Source: Methylobacterium radiotolerans JCM 2831
GTDB lineage: Bacteria; Pseudomonadota; Alphaproteobacteria; Rhizobiales; Beijerinckiaceae
Length of the DNA stretch: 64,000 nucleotides
Direction: 5' to 3'
Assembly (NCBI RefSeq): GCF_000019725.1
Contig: NC_010510.1
Location: 276,501-340,500, forward strand
The position numbers and the translations under genes are program-made. Positions 25,927-34,437 of this stretch are shown here, in pieces (positions within the stretch are counted from its first letter, which is position 1; each line of letters begins with the position of its first letter). The notes under the pieces were generated by a model. That model had not been told where the DNA came from, searched no databases, and worked only from the letters and a program-made list of their open reading frames with translations.

Positions 25927-27345
25927 ATGTTGTCCTCGCCATCCCCAGATCTATCCGCCTTCCACGAGTTTCTCGGCGAGGGCGGCCTCATCACCGATGC
26001 CGCCAGCTTGACGCGCTACACCCACGATCAGCGCGCGTTGATGCAGGGGCAGACGCCTGGCGTCCTGCGCCCGCGCTCGACCGAAGACGTCCAGGAAATC
26101 GTCCGTCTGGCAGCGCGCCTCGGCTTCGGCCTCGTGCCTCAAGGAGGCAACACCAGCTATGTCGGCGGTGCCACGCCCGAACCCGGCCGCGGGCAGCTCG
26201 TCGTGACGCTCGAGCGGATGAGCCGGATCCGATCCGTCGACGCGACGGGCTTCACTCTTGCCTGCGACGCCGGCACGATCCTCGCCGACGCGCAGGCGGC
26301 TGCCGAGGCACGCGGCTGTCTGCTGCCGCTGAGCCTCGGTGCCGAGGGCAGCTGCCGTCTCGGCGGCAACGTCGGAACCAACGCCGGGGGCCTGCAGGTG
26401 CTACGCTACGGCATGACCCGGGACCTCGTGCTCGGCTTGGAGGTCGTGCTGCCGGACGGATCGCTGTTCTCCGACATGCGAACCTTGCGCAAGAACAACA
26501 TCGGCTATGATCTGAAGCAGCTCTTCATCGGCGCCGAGGGTACGCTCGGCATCGTGACCGCGGTGGTGCTCAAGCTCTGGCCCGCGCAGACACGGCGTGC
26601 CACGGCTTGGGTGCAACTCGCGGCCGGCGCACCTATCCCGGCGATCGCCGCTCTGGTCCGACGGGAGACCGCTGACCTCGCCTCAGCCTTCGAGCTCATC
26701 TCGGCCTCATCGCTGGGTCTCGTCGCCGACATGCGCGGCGCCGAACTCGGGCTCGCGTCCGGTCCCGGCGGCGCGGTGCTGCTGGAACTCTCCGCATCCT
26801 CGGAGCGCATCCCGCTCGACGATATCCTTTCGGGCACTCTGGAAGCGCTGATCGAGGCTGGTCACGTCGAGGATGCTGCGCTCGCCCAGTCGGAGCGGCA
26901 GCGGCGCGAGATGTGGACGATCCGCGAGACCATCCCTGAGGCGGAGAAGCACGCCGGCGGATCGGTCAAGCTCGACATCGCTGTGCCGACTTCGGCGGTC
27001 GCCGACTTCCTGAACCAGGCCGGCGCGGTCGTGGAGGCGCATGCTCCGGGCACGCGTCTGTCGGTCTACGGCCATGTCGGAGATGGCAACATTCACTTCA
27101 ATCTGATGGTGCCGCCGGGCCGCGATCGGATCGCCTTCACGCGAGAAATCGAGGCGGGCGTCGCTCACGCGGTCTACGCGGTGGCGCTCGACCTCGGCGG
27201 GAGCTTCAGCGCCGAATACGGCATCGGCCGGTTCAAGCGCGACTTGCTGAGCCGCTACGGCGATCCGACCCGCCTGGCCCTACTCGGCGCTCTCAAGCAG
27301 GCCATTGATCCGCATGGATTCATGAATGCGGGGGCGATGATCTGA
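25927..27345 (+). CDS. FAD-linked D-2-hydroxyacid dehydrogenase (GlcD/D-2-HGDH type)
   Basis: A 472-residue flavoprotein of the VAO/PCMH fold: PQGGNTSYVGG and GSCRLGGNVGTNAGGLQVLRYG (FAD binding), GAEGTLGIVTAVVLKLWP, and the C-terminal FAD-oxidase domain with GHVGDGNIHFNLMVP (metal/substrate histidines) and FSAEYGIGRFKRD. The family oxidises D-2-hydroxyglutarate, D-lactate or glycolate, passing electrons to a quinone or ETF. The exact substrate cannot be read; no glcE/glcF partner is adjacent, favouring a single-subunit D-2-hydroxyglutarate or D-lactate enzyme. Confidence 0.9.
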   Translation: MLSSPSPDLSAFHEFLGEGGLITDAASLTRYTHDQRALMQGQTPGVLRPRSTEDVQEIVRLAARLGFGLVPQGGNTSYVGGATPEPGRGQLVVTLERMSRIRSVDATGFTLACDAGTILADAQAAAEARGCLLPLSLGAEGSCRLGGNVGTNAGGLQVLRYGMTRDLVLGLEVVLPDGSLFSDMRTLRKNNIGYDLKQLFIGAEGTLGIVTAVVLKLWPAQTRRATAWVQLAAGAPIPAIAALVRRETADLASAFELISASSLGLVADMRGAELGLASGPGGAVLLELSASSERIPLDDILSGTLEALIEAGHVEDAALAQSERQRREMWTIRETIPEAEKHAGGSVKLDIAVPTSAVADFLNQAGAVVEAHAPGTRLSVYGHVGDGNIHFNLMVPPGRDRIAFTREIEAGVAHAVYAVALDLGGSFSAEYGIGRFKRDLLSRYGDPTRLALLGALKQAIDPHGFMNAGAMI

Positions 27346-27581
27346 CCGGAACGTCCAGCGCGGGCTAGGCCGCATCCGTGATCTCGCTTTCATACCTGTC
27401 GGCTGGCCACATATCAGGGTCGGGCCGCTCGCAGGCTGCCGCGATTTCATCAGTCGGGCCGTCGTGCTCCGATGTGTAGGGCCTCCGTCCGAGCGCGCTG
27501 GTCCTCTTTCTCTTCCCGGATAGCTGCCTGCAGCTCGTCTGCCCTGGTCGGGGCCAGAGTCAGAGGAGAGCAGGGCGCCGC

Positions 27582-27634
27582 GTGACGGATCGGACCGGGG
27601 GAGAGGCCTCCGGCGGCCGTCGCGGAGAACCCAG
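27582..27634 (+). repeat. Conserved leader before ardC (also before parB)
   Basis: The 53 bases before the ardC ATG (GTGACGGATCGG, GGGGGAGAGGCCTCCGGCGG, CCGTCGCGGAGAA) align over nearly their whole length with 31139-31193 before parB. Identity looks like about 80%. It ends directly at the start codons, so it likely carries shared translation or regulatory signals of the accessory block. Confidence 0.7.
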
Positions 27635-28615
27635 ATGGCTCTTGCAATCTCCGACGCGCCTGTCGCCCCGGCCGAGCGCGCCAACCTCTATCAGCAGATC
27701 ACCGACCGGATCATCGCCCAGCTCGAGGCCGGCTGCGTCCCGTGGGTCCAACCCTGGGGCAGGGGACCTGGAACGGCCACGATCGCGATGCCGCGCAACG
27801 CCAGTACGGCCCGGGCCTATAGCGGCATCAACGTCATGCTGCTCTGGGACGCCGCCGTCGCCCACGGCTACGCCACCCAGCGCTGGCTCACCTTCAACCA
27901 GGTCCGGGCGCTCGGCGGCTCCGTCCGCTGCGGCGAGCAAGGCACGATGGTGGTCTACGCCGCCCGGTTCACGCCCAAGGACGAGCGCTGGCGCGCCGAT
28001 CGCGAAGGCGGTGACGCCCGCGCCATACCCTTTCTGAAGCGCTTCACGGTCTTCAACGTCGCCCAGTGCGAAGGTCTGCCGGACGAACTCTCCTCACCGA
28101 TGCGTCCGCCGCGCGAGGACCTGATTGTCCCGCGTTTCCGCGAGCTGATGGACGCCTCCGGTGTCACCATCCGGATCGGTGGTGACAAGGCACTCTACAG
28201 CCCGAGCCAGGATGTCGTCGTGCTGCCGCCGCCGGAGGCCTTCCACGAGTCGATCAACTTCCACCGGACCGCGGCCCACGAACTGTCGCACGCCACCGGC
28301 CACGCCTCGCGCCTGGACCGCCTGATGAAGACCCGCCACGGAAGCCCTTGCTACGCACGTGAGGAGCTCGTGGCCGAGATCTCTGCGGCTTTCGTCTGTA
28401 CCAGCCTCGGCATCGTCCCGACGGTTCGCCATGCCGACTACATCGGCGCCTGGCTGGAGGTGCTGCGCGAGGACAACCGTGCGATCGTCCGGGCCGCGTC
28501 GCAGGCCAGCAAGGCCGCAGACTGGCTGCTCGGCCGCCTGCGCGGGTTTGAGGCCGTCGTAGCGGAAGAGGACGACCGTGCTGCCGGTGCTGCAGCTCAT
28601 CAGGGGCCAGCCTGA
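27635..28615 (+). CDS. ardC: ArdC-family antirestriction protein
   Basis: A 326-residue protein: an N-terminal ssDNA-binding ArdC domain (LYQQITDRIIAQLEAGCVPW, then ARAYSGINVMLLW and WLTFNQVRALGG) and a C-terminal zincin metallopeptidase domain with AAHELSHATGH (HExxH) and EELVAEISAAF. ArdC-type proteins are carried by plasmids and ICEs and protect incoming DNA from restriction. The next gene starts inside its stop codon (TGATG). Confidence 0.92.
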   Translation: MALAISDAPVAPAERANLYQQITDRIIAQLEAGCVPWVQPWGRGPGTATIAMPRNASTARAYSGINVMLLWDAAVAHGYATQRWLTFNQVRALGGSVRCGEQGTMVVYAARFTPKDERWRADREGGDARAIPFLKRFTVFNVAQCEGLPDELSSPMRPPREDLIVPRFRELMDASGVTIRIGGDKALYSPSQDVVVLPPPEAFHESINFHRTAAHELSHATGHASRLDRLMKTRHGSPCYAREELVAEISAAFVCTSLGIVPTVRHADYIGAWLEVLREDNRAIVRAASQASKAADWLLGRLRGFEAVVAEEDDRAAGAAAHQGPA

Positions 28616-28781
28616 TGCGCTTCTGTCACAGGCATAGACCCGAGCCTATAAGGATACGTCCTGCAAGCGGGCGGCCTTCCTGCACAAGCAGCGCCGTGAG
28701 CGCGAGGTGCTATCCCTGTTCGCCGACCAGATCGCCGCCACACAGCACTGATCCTCCCTCGGTGTCGCGGACACAGGGAGA

Positions 28782-29642
28782 TCATTTCGCGGTCCTCTCG
28801 GCTTGTTCGGGCGTGAGATAGCCGAGTGCCGAGTGGATGCGTTGCCGATTGTAGTAGCCCTCGATGTAGGCGAACAGATCGCGCCGCGCTTCATCCCGGG
28901 TCGCCCATCGTCGCTGATGGACGAGCTCGACCTTGAGCGTGTGGAAGAAGCTCTCCATCGGGGCGTTATCGTAGCAACAGGCGCTCCGACTCATGGACGG
29001 CCTGGCCCCCATTGCGGCGAGCTGCTTCCGATAGGCCTCGGCCGCGTACTGGCTGCCGCGATCCGAGTGGCAGATGAGCCCGGCGGCCGGCCGCTGCCGC
29101 TGGGCGGCCATCATCAATGCCGCGACGCTCAGCTCGGCGCGCATGTGATCGCGCATCGACCAACCGACGATCTTGCGCGTGGCCAGATCGAGGACAGCGG
29201 CCAAGTACAGCCAGCCCTCGCCGGTCGGCAGGTAGGTGATATCGGCCAGCCAGACCGTGTCGGGTCGCGCGGCTGAGAAGTCCTGCTTGAGGAGATTGGG
29301 CGCGATGGGGAGATCGTGACGGCTGTCGGTCGTACAGGGCCGGAACCGACGCCCCGCCAGCGCACGAATGCCATGCCGGCGCATGAGACGCTCCACCCGC
29401 CCGCGGCTGACGGACCGGCCCTCGGCTCGCAGAGCGGCATGCACGCGTGGGGCACCATAGCGTCGGTGGTGGGCGGCATGGATGCGCCGGACGTCGTCCA
29501 GGAGTTGGCGATTGGAGGCCGAGCGGGCGCTCTCAGGCCGTGACCGCCATCCGTAGAAGCCGCTGGGTGAGACTCCGAGCACGCGGCACATGAGACGCAC
29601 CGGCCAGGTCCGCGCATGCTGCTCGATGAAGGCGAAGGTCAC
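28782..29642 (-). CDS. IS3-family transposase OrfB (DDE integrase)
   Basis: 287 codons from GTG 29640-29642, overlapping the orfA stop (GTGA). HTH_21 region (RRIHAAHHRRYGAPRVHAAL) then rve integrase core: VWLADITYLPTGEGW (first Asp), HSDRGSQYAA (second Asp), ESFFHTLKVELV (Glu), ending HSALGYLTPEQAE. The slippery AAAAAAA on the minus strand (29672-29678) within orfA lets ribosomes shift -1 and make the OrfAB transposase. Confidence 0.95.
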   Translation of the reverse strand: MTFAFIEQHARTWPVRLMCRVLGVSPSGFYGWRSRPESARSASNRQLLDDVRRIHAAHHRRYGAPRVHAALRAEGRSVSRGRVERLMRRHGIRALAGRRFRPCTTDSRHDLPIAPNLLKQDFSAARPDTVWLADITYLPTGEGWLYLAAVLDLATRKIVGWSMRDHMRAELSVAALMMAAQRQRPAAGLICHSDRGSQYAAEAYRKQLAAMGARPSMSRSACCYDNAPMESFFHTLKVELVHQRRWATRDEARRDLFAYIEGYYNRQRIHSALGYLTPEQAERTAK

Positions 29643-29965
29643 TTGGGCATCTCCGCGAAGATGCCGATAGCTTTTTTTAGTACGTCGCGCTCCATACGCG
29701 TGCGGTCGAGCTCCCGCCGCAGTCGGGCGATCTCGGCGGCCTGATCGGACGGGGACGCAACCGGGCTTGGTGGCGAGGCGCCCGTCGATCCAGCAGACCG
29801 CGGCCCGGGTGAGGCCCCGTTCAGCGTGGCACGCCACTGCCTCAGCATCGAGGGCTGGATCCCAAGCTCGGCCGCGACCTGCATCTGTGGCCGGCCGCTG
29901 CTCTCCAGCAGGGCGACCGCTTCGCGTTTGAACTCGGGTGTGAACTCTCGTCTCGTCTTCGCCAT
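29639..29965 (-). CDS. IS3-family transposase OrfA
   Basis: A 108-residue HTH protein: RREFTPEFKREAVALL, then AELGIQPSMLRQWRATL (recognition helix), and a leucine-zipper-like end IARLRRELDRTRMERDVLKKA. Binds the IS ends and, by frameshifting at the A7 run, forms the N-terminus of OrfAB. Complete. Confidence 0.95.
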   Translation of the reverse strand: MAKTRREFTPEFKREAVALLESSGRPQMQVAAELGIQPSMLRQWRATLNGASPGPRSAGSTGASPPSPVASPSDQAAEIARLRRELDRTRMERDVLKKAIGIFAEMPK

Positions 29966-30466
29966 CCGACACCTTCCCCGCTCAGCATGAGCGTATCAGA
30001 GGTGTCCGCGACGCCGAGGGAGGATCAGCACGATCCGGACGAGGAGATGGCACTGCGTACCGTCCGATGGGTGGGGGCCGAGCGTGACCGACGCCGGGAA
30101 CGAGCTGCTGGTTGGCGCCGGGCTCGCGCGCGGCCCTTCGCCCTGGAACCGGACCTGCGCCGCACGATCGGCAGTTTGTGGCGGACATGCCTGTATCCGG
30201 CTGACGAAAGCTACCTCGCCGAACTGCTCCATCAGATCGCCGTCGGACGCCTCGATCCGACCCGACCACCGTAGATCTTCCATACCCCGACCCTGGTCCG
30301 GGCGACATCGAATCCCGATCGCATCGAGCACTTGGCATAGTCGGCCGATACGCGGCAGGTCCGCATCCGCCGCTGCATCGCCCCGATCTGGCTTCGCGAG
30401 GACCTGCAGGGGCGGGGAGGGCGGCCATGATCCCACAACCGGGACACAACGGTGGGCCACCGCGCG

Positions 30467-30796
30467 ATGACCGGCCGGTGCAAGCACTGCCGGCATTGGC
30501 AGGCGCCATCGGCCGAAGAGCAGCGTGCCTACGAGTGGTTCCACCTCGGCCTGTCACGCCATCGCGTCAGGCGGCCGACGGGTGCCTGTGACCGCAATCT
30601 GATCGGTCACTGCTCGCCTCCGGCCTTCAGCGCCACCACGGCCGAATTTGACTGTCGAAACCTCGAGGCCTCGCCTCCGCCTCTATCGCAAAGGGGAGGG
30701 GGCCTCGTAACGGTTGGGAAAGTCGGTCACGTCGTCTGGCAGGGAAGGGAGGAGGAGATACCCGCCCGCTTCCTGCAGACTGAATTCGATTTGTGA
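30467..30796 (+). CDS. Small cysteine-rich accessory-region protein, 109 aa
   Basis: Start at ATG 30467 (MTGRCKHCRHWQAPSAEEQR) rather than GTG 30452, because CKHCRHW is the conserved beginning of such plasmid-borne proteins. Further Cys at TGACDRNL, HCSPPAF and EFDCRNLE suggest a small metal-binding fold. Then a variable tail. Function unknown; same strand as the parB-led block. Confidence 0.65.
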   Translation: MTGRCKHCRHWQAPSAEEQRAYEWFHLGLSRHRVRRPTGACDRNLIGHCSPPAFSATTAEFDCRNLEASPPPLSQRGGGLVTVGKVGHVVWQGREEEIPARFLQTEFDL

Positions 30797-30855
30797 CGAT
30801 ATGCTATCGCTGATGGTCCTACAATCGAGTTTGGATCAACGTGTAGGAGATCCCG

Positions 30856-30945
30856 ATGCCGAAATGGACAAAAAAACAGCTTCTGCCTCATCCGCCGGAT
30901 CTTCCGATCGAGGAACGGGTCTGGCGCTATCAGCATAACATTTGA
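30856..30945 (+). CDS. Very small protein, 29 aa
   Basis: ATG 30856 with TAGGAGATCCCG upstream (good AGGAG spacing). Product MPKWTKKQLLPHPPDLPIEE then RVWRYQHNI. The TGA stop (30943-30945) is immediately followed by a GTG that opens the next short frame, which looks like translational coupling. No family recognised. Confidence 0.5.
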   Translation: MPKWTKKQLLPHPPDLPIEERVWRYQHNI

Positions 30946-31119
30946 GTGATCCGCGAGTCCGGATGCCCAGTGCCTTCGAGTGCCTATATCGATACACTTG
31001 ATCTCGTTGAGATCGAGATCTGGTTCCAAGACAGTGCCGATTGTCGCGATCGACTCGACACCCTCAGCGGAAAGTTGGACGGGCTGATCCGCGATGACGA
31101 TCGGCCACCTCCAGAGTGA
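30946..31119 (+). CDS. Small acidic protein, 57 aa
   Basis: GTG at 30946 directly abuts the previous stop; a second GTG at 30970 is possible. Product contains YIDTLDLVEIEIWFQDSADC, then RDRLDTLSGKLDGLIRDDDR: acidic, amphipathic, clearly coding-like. Ends 20 bases before the parB leader. Unknown function; perhaps part of the same transcript as parB. Confidence 0.5.
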   Translation: MIRESGCPVPSSAYIDTLDLVEIEIWFQDSADCRDRLDTLSGKLDGLIRDDDRPPPE

Positions 31120-31138
31120 GAGGGGGCGCTTCGCTTCG

Positions 31139-31193
31139 TGACGGGATCGAGAATCGGGGAGAGGCCCCGGCGCCCGTCGCGGAGATCCAGACG
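31139..31193 (+). repeat. Conserved leader before parB (copy of the ardC leader)
   Basis: GTGACGGGATCGAGAATCGG followed by GGAGAGGCCCCGGCGCCCGT and CGCGGAGATCC; aligns with 27582-27634. Two accessory genes 3.5 kb apart with nearly the same 5' leader suggests shared control or a common origin of the modules. Confidence 0.7.
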
Positions 31194-33278
31194 ATGGCCA
31201 ACATCCCTCAGAAGCTCACCCTCGCACCCGCCCAGCCAATCCCCTTCAACAAGCTGGTGCTCAGCCAGTCCAACGTCCGACAGGTCAAGGCGGGCGAGTC
31301 GATCGAGGATCTTGCGGCATCGATCGAGCGGCGCGGCGGCCTGATCCAGAGCCTGCATGTCCGACCGGTGCTCGACGAGGCCGGTCGGGAGACCGGCATG
31401 TACGAGGTGCCCGCCGGCGGACGGCGCTACCGGGCTCTGGAGCTCCTGATCAAGAAGAAGCGTCTCACCCGGACCGCACCGATCCCTTGCATCGTCTCTG
31501 ATCCGAGCAGCGCCGTTCTGGCCGAGGAGATCTCCCTGGCCGAGAACATCGAGCGTGCCCCGCTGCACCCGCTCGACCAGTTCCGCGCCTTCAAGGTGAT
31601 GCTCGACAGGGGGATGACCGAGGAGACGATCGCAGCGGCCTTCACCATCCCGGTCCAGGTGGTCAAGCAGCGCCTGCGCCTGACCGCGGTCGCTCCGGCT
31701 CTCCTCGACGTCTTTGCCGACGACGGCATGACTTTGGAGCAGCTCATGGCCTTCACGATCACCGACGATCACGCCCGTCAGGTCCAGGTCTGGGAGGCGG
31801 TCCGCGGATCGTGGCAGAAAGAGCCCTACCAGATCCGCCAGAGGCTCACCGAGCGCACGGTGCCGGCCGGCGACAAGCGCGCCCTGTTCGTCGGCGTCGA
31901 GGCATACGAGGCTGCGGGCGGCGTCATGCTGCGCGACCTGTTCCAGTCCGACGGCGGCGGCTGGCTGCACGACGTCGCACTCCTCGATCGCCTCGTCGAC
32001 GCTAAACTCAAGACCGCCGCCGCCGAGATCGCCGCCGAGGGTTGGAAGTGGGTCGAGGCAGCGCCCGCGCTCCCCTACGGCCATCAGATCGGCCTCCGCC
32101 ACCTCAAGGGCGAGATCGTCGACGTCACGGCCGAGGAACGCGCAACCATCGTCGCGTTGAAGGTCGAGCAGCAGAAGCTCCTCGACGCGTATGACAGCGC
32201 CGAACTCCCCGACGCCGTCGACGAACGCCTCGGCGAGATCGAGGAAGCCCTCGACGAGCTCGCCGAGCGGCCACTCCGTTACGACCCGGCCGAGATCGCG
32301 CGGGCAGGGGCTTTCGTGAGCATCCGTCACGACGGCCGGCTCCAGATCCAGCGCGGCTATGTCCGGCCCGAGGATGAGCCGCCGGCCGCCGATGGCCAGG
32401 GTGTCGCCGAGCCGGATCAGACCGAGAGCGAGCAGGGCCAATCTGCACTGGGCTCAACGGAAGCCGCCGCCATGCCCACGATCCAGCGTAGCGTGATCAC
32501 CATCGGTGGCTACCCGGTCGACTCCGAACCGGAGAAGGAAGACGGCATCCGACCGCTACCGGACCGGCTCCTCGCCGAGCTGACGGCGCACCGCACACTG
32601 GCCCTGCGCGAGGCGCTGGCGAGCAACCCGGAGGTCGCGCTGACGGCACTGCTGCACAAGCTCGTGGTGGATGCCTTCCACCATGCCACGGCGACGGGCT
32701 GCCTTCAGGTCACGGTCCGAGAAGCGCATCTCATGTCCGCGACCGAGGATCTGGCTGACTGCGCTTCCAGCCGCTCCATCGCCGAGCGCCACGAGGCCTG
32801 GGCCGCTAAGGTGCCTGAGGATGACGATGCGCTCTGGGATTGGCTGGCCGGCCTCGACGCGGCGAGCCGGATGGCACTCTTGGCGCACTGCGTCAGCTTC
32901 GGCCTCAACGCCCAGTACGAGAAGCCGAACCCGTACAGCGGCTTTGGTGTCTCCGAGCACGGCCTCAAAGTTCGCCTCGGCCAAGCCGATCGACTGGCGC
33001 GGGCGACCGGCCTCGACATGGCCGCGGCAGGGTGGCGGCCCACGGTCGCGACCTACCTCGGCCGGGTGCCCAAGGCTCGCATCCTCGAAGCCGTGCGCGA
33101 GGGTGCGGGCCAACGAGAGGCCCAGCGGATCGACCATCTCAAGAAGGCCGATATGGCGCGGGAGGCTGAGCGCCTGCTGGCGGACACCGGCTGGCTGCCG
33201 GAACCGCTGCGCCTGGATCTGTCCGACGGTATCTCGGCGGTGCCGGACGAGCCGTTCCACGCCGTCGCAGCCGAGTGA
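31194..33278 (+). CDS. ParB/RepB/Spo0J-family partition-like protein, 694 aa
   Basis: The N-terminal 120 residues hold the ParB CTP-binding fold: VLSQSNVRQVKAGESIEDLA, PAGGRRYRALELL (the GxRR box) and LAENIERAPLHPLDQFRAF. HTH region near 130-200 (MTEETIAAAFTIPVQVVKQR). The C-terminal 450 residues are a long helical extension seen in plasmid/ICE homologs of Rhizobiales. No ParA is next to it, so it may act in nucleoid, transfer or transcription control rather than classical partition. Full length by eye. Confidence 0.85.
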   Translation: MANIPQKLTLAPAQPIPFNKLVLSQSNVRQVKAGESIEDLAASIERRGGLIQSLHVRPVLDEAGRETGMYEVPAGGRRYRALELLIKKKRLTRTAPIPCIVSDPSSAVLAEEISLAENIERAPLHPLDQFRAFKVMLDRGMTEETIAAAFTIPVQVVKQRLRLTAVAPALLDVFADDGMTLEQLMAFTITDDHARQVQVWEAVRGSWQKEPYQIRQRLTERTVPAGDKRALFVGVEAYEAAGGVMLRDLFQSDGGGWLHDVALLDRLVDAKLKTAAAEIAAEGWKWVEAAPALPYGHQIGLRHLKGEIVDVTAEERATIVALKVEQQKLLDAYDSAELPDAVDERLGEIEEALDELAERPLRYDPAEIARAGAFVSIRHDGRLQIQRGYVRPEDEPPAADGQGVAEPDQTESEQGQSALGSTEAAAMPTIQRSVITIGGYPVDSEPEKEDGIRPLPDRLLAELTAHRTLALREALASNPEVALTALLHKLVVDAFHHATATGCLQVTVREAHLMSATEDLADCASSRSIAERHEAWAAKVPEDDDALWDWLAGLDAASRMALLAHCVSFGLNAQYEKPNPYSGFGVSEHGLKVRLGQADRLARATGLDMAAAGWRPTVATYLGRVPKARILEAVREGAGQREAQRIDHLKKADMAREAERLLADTGWLPEPLRLDLSDGISAVPDEPFHAVAAE

Positions 33279-33322
33279 GCCGCCGGTATCCGGGGCGCCC
33301 GCATCGGCGCTCGGGGCCGCCC

Positions 33323-33802
33323 TCAGGCCGCGATCCGCCGCTTCCCGGGCTTCCGCTTCCCAACAGCGGCCACAGATTGTCCCGGCCGCTCTTTCGCCTC
33401 GGCGACCGGTCGTCCGAGGCCGTGCTTCCGAGCGAGGGCGGAGCGGAACTCGGAGTAGCCCGGCGCCGTCATTGGATAGTCGGGCGGCAGGCCCCACTTC
33501 TCTCGGTACGTGTCCGGCGACAGACCACGCTTGCCGAGATGGCGGCGGAGCGACTTGTACGGCCGGCCGTCTTCGAAGCTGATCAGCGCCTCGTGGGTGA
33601 TCGAGCGGGCGATCTCGGCCTTCGTGAGCCTCGGCCCGGGTTGCGGGTCCGCGGCCGCGCCGCACTTGGCCAAAGCCGCGTGAATCGCGCCGATCATGCG
33701 GGTTACCTCGCCCGCCCGCACGGAGTTGCTCGCCACATAGGCGACCACGATATCGGTCACCAGCTCTATGATCGGCCGCGGGCGCGGATCATCGGTCTTC
33801 AT
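33323..33802 (-). CDS. MucR/Ros-family regulator with altered zinc finger
   Basis: A 159-residue protein with the MucR hallmark RPYKSLRRHLGKRGLSPDTYREKWGLPPDYPM. The usual zinc-finger cysteines are missing: the segment reads ALISFEDGRPYKSLRRHL where typical members have C-L-E-C/D. Cysteine-poor MucR relatives are known in Mesorhizobium and can still bind AT-rich DNA. An extended basic C-terminal tail follows. Convergent with parB, 44 bases apart. Confidence 0.85.
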   Translation of the reverse strand: MKTDDPRPRPIIELVTDIVVAYVASNSVRAGEVTRMIGAIHAALAKCGAAADPQPGPRLTKAEIARSITHEALISFEDGRPYKSLRRHLGKRGLSPDTYREKWGLPPDYPMTAPGYSEFRSALARKHGLGRPVAEAKERPGQSVAAVGKRKPGKRRIAA

Positions 33803-34140
33803 GGTGTCGAAGCGACTCCTGGATCTGAGACAATAGCTCGATGTGATCTGTGGCCGGAGGGCACGTCAATTCGACATCTGTACCCTGACGGATCGCGCGA
33901 GGCTATCTCAGCCGCAAAAGCTTGCAGACATTGGCCCGGTTCAATGGAGCATTGGGCTCGCGATCAGAGGTTCCCAGTGATCGAACGAAATCGACGGCGG
34001 TTTCGAGAGCATCCCAGCCTCCACGCGTTCGATCCTTTAGATGTCTGAGCATCGGCGCTGCCACCACTGGGCTTGCGATGCCCGGTGTCGACTCGTCGTG
34101 ATCCCCTGCCTTGCCCGCTTTGCCGTTGGAGCGGCGAGGG
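33803..34140. other. Intergenic region, no gene seen
   Basis: About 340 bases between the MucR-type gene and a toxin-antitoxin remnant, somewhat lower in GC than the neighbours. No coding-like frame; likely contains the MucR-type promoter. Confidence 0.45.
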
Positions 34141-34183
34141 GGATATCTATTTCGGCAATCCGGAATATCTGAAGGAGATATCC
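34141..34183 (+). promoter_or_regulatory. Operator-like inverted repeat before the vapB remnant
   Basis: GGATATCT (34141-34148) and AGATATCC (34176-34183) form a perfect 8-base inverted repeat in an AT-rich stretch ending at the ATG; AATATCT lies between. Type II antitoxins autorepress through such sites. The AAGGAGA inside it is also the ribosome binding site. Confidence 0.6.
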
Positions 34184-34426
34184 ATGCCCCTCTTCGTCAG
34201 GGATTAGAGCGTCGACGCGCTCTCCGAGGAGCTCATGGCGATCAAGGGCACCAACAAAACCGAAGCGGTCCGGCAGGCACTCCAGAATGAGATCGCCCGG
34301 GAAAAAAGCAAGGCCCACCTCGGGGAGCAATCCGCGGCGTTCGCCCGTCAGCTTCGAACGCGTGCGGGACCGGATCCCGAGCGGGTCGACAAGGCGTTCA
34401 TCGATGGGCTGTTCGAGCGTGGCTGA
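34184..34426 (+). pseudogene. VapB-type antitoxin with premature stop
   Basis: Reads MPLFVRD, then TAG (34205-34207), then SVDALSEELMAIKGTNKTEAVRQALQNEI: a transcription-factor-type ribbon-helix-helix VapB in one frame apart from a nonsense codon where most relatives have Glu or Asp. An in-frame ATG at 34235 could restart translation, but would lack the DNA-binding strand. The toxin frame follows after 11 bases. Confidence 0.8.
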
Positions 34427-34437
34427 GGGGGCGACCG

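Larger units (their letters stand above)
28749..30027 (-). mobile_element. IS3-family insertion sequence, 1279 bp, with 4-bp target duplication
   Basis: Terminal inverted repeats of 26 bases (28749-28774 and 30002-30027; start TGATCCTCCCTCGG, end GTCGCGGACAC) match at all but one position. Flanks GCAC (28745-28748) and GCAC (30028-30031) are the target duplication. It encodes overlapping orfA and orfB on the minus strand. The intact ends and duplication suggest a recent insertion into a gene coupled to ardC. Confidence 0.95.
28615..30274 (+). pseudogene. Gene downstream of ardC, broken by an IS3-family insertion and a frameshift
   Basis: ATG at 28615 overlaps the ardC stop. After removing the IS (28749-30027) and one target copy, the frame reads continuously KDTSCKRAAFLHKQRREREV..FADQIAATQH|DPDEEMALRTVRWVGAERD..ADESYLAELLHQIAVGRLD to TAG at 30274. 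Upstream, MRFCHRHRPEP reaches this frame only with a one-base shift near 28645, so the gene seems damaged twice. Function unknown; a basic helical protein translationally coupled to ArdC. Confidence 0.8.

Noticed and set aside
27360..27650. Minus-strand frame 27450-27647 as a small gene
   Set aside because: Part of it looks protein-like, but it overlaps the conserved ardC leader and start region antisense and has no ribosome binding site.
33290..33560. Plus-strand frame overlapping the MucR-type gene
   Set aside because: Shadow translation of the minus-strand gene, with no start signal.
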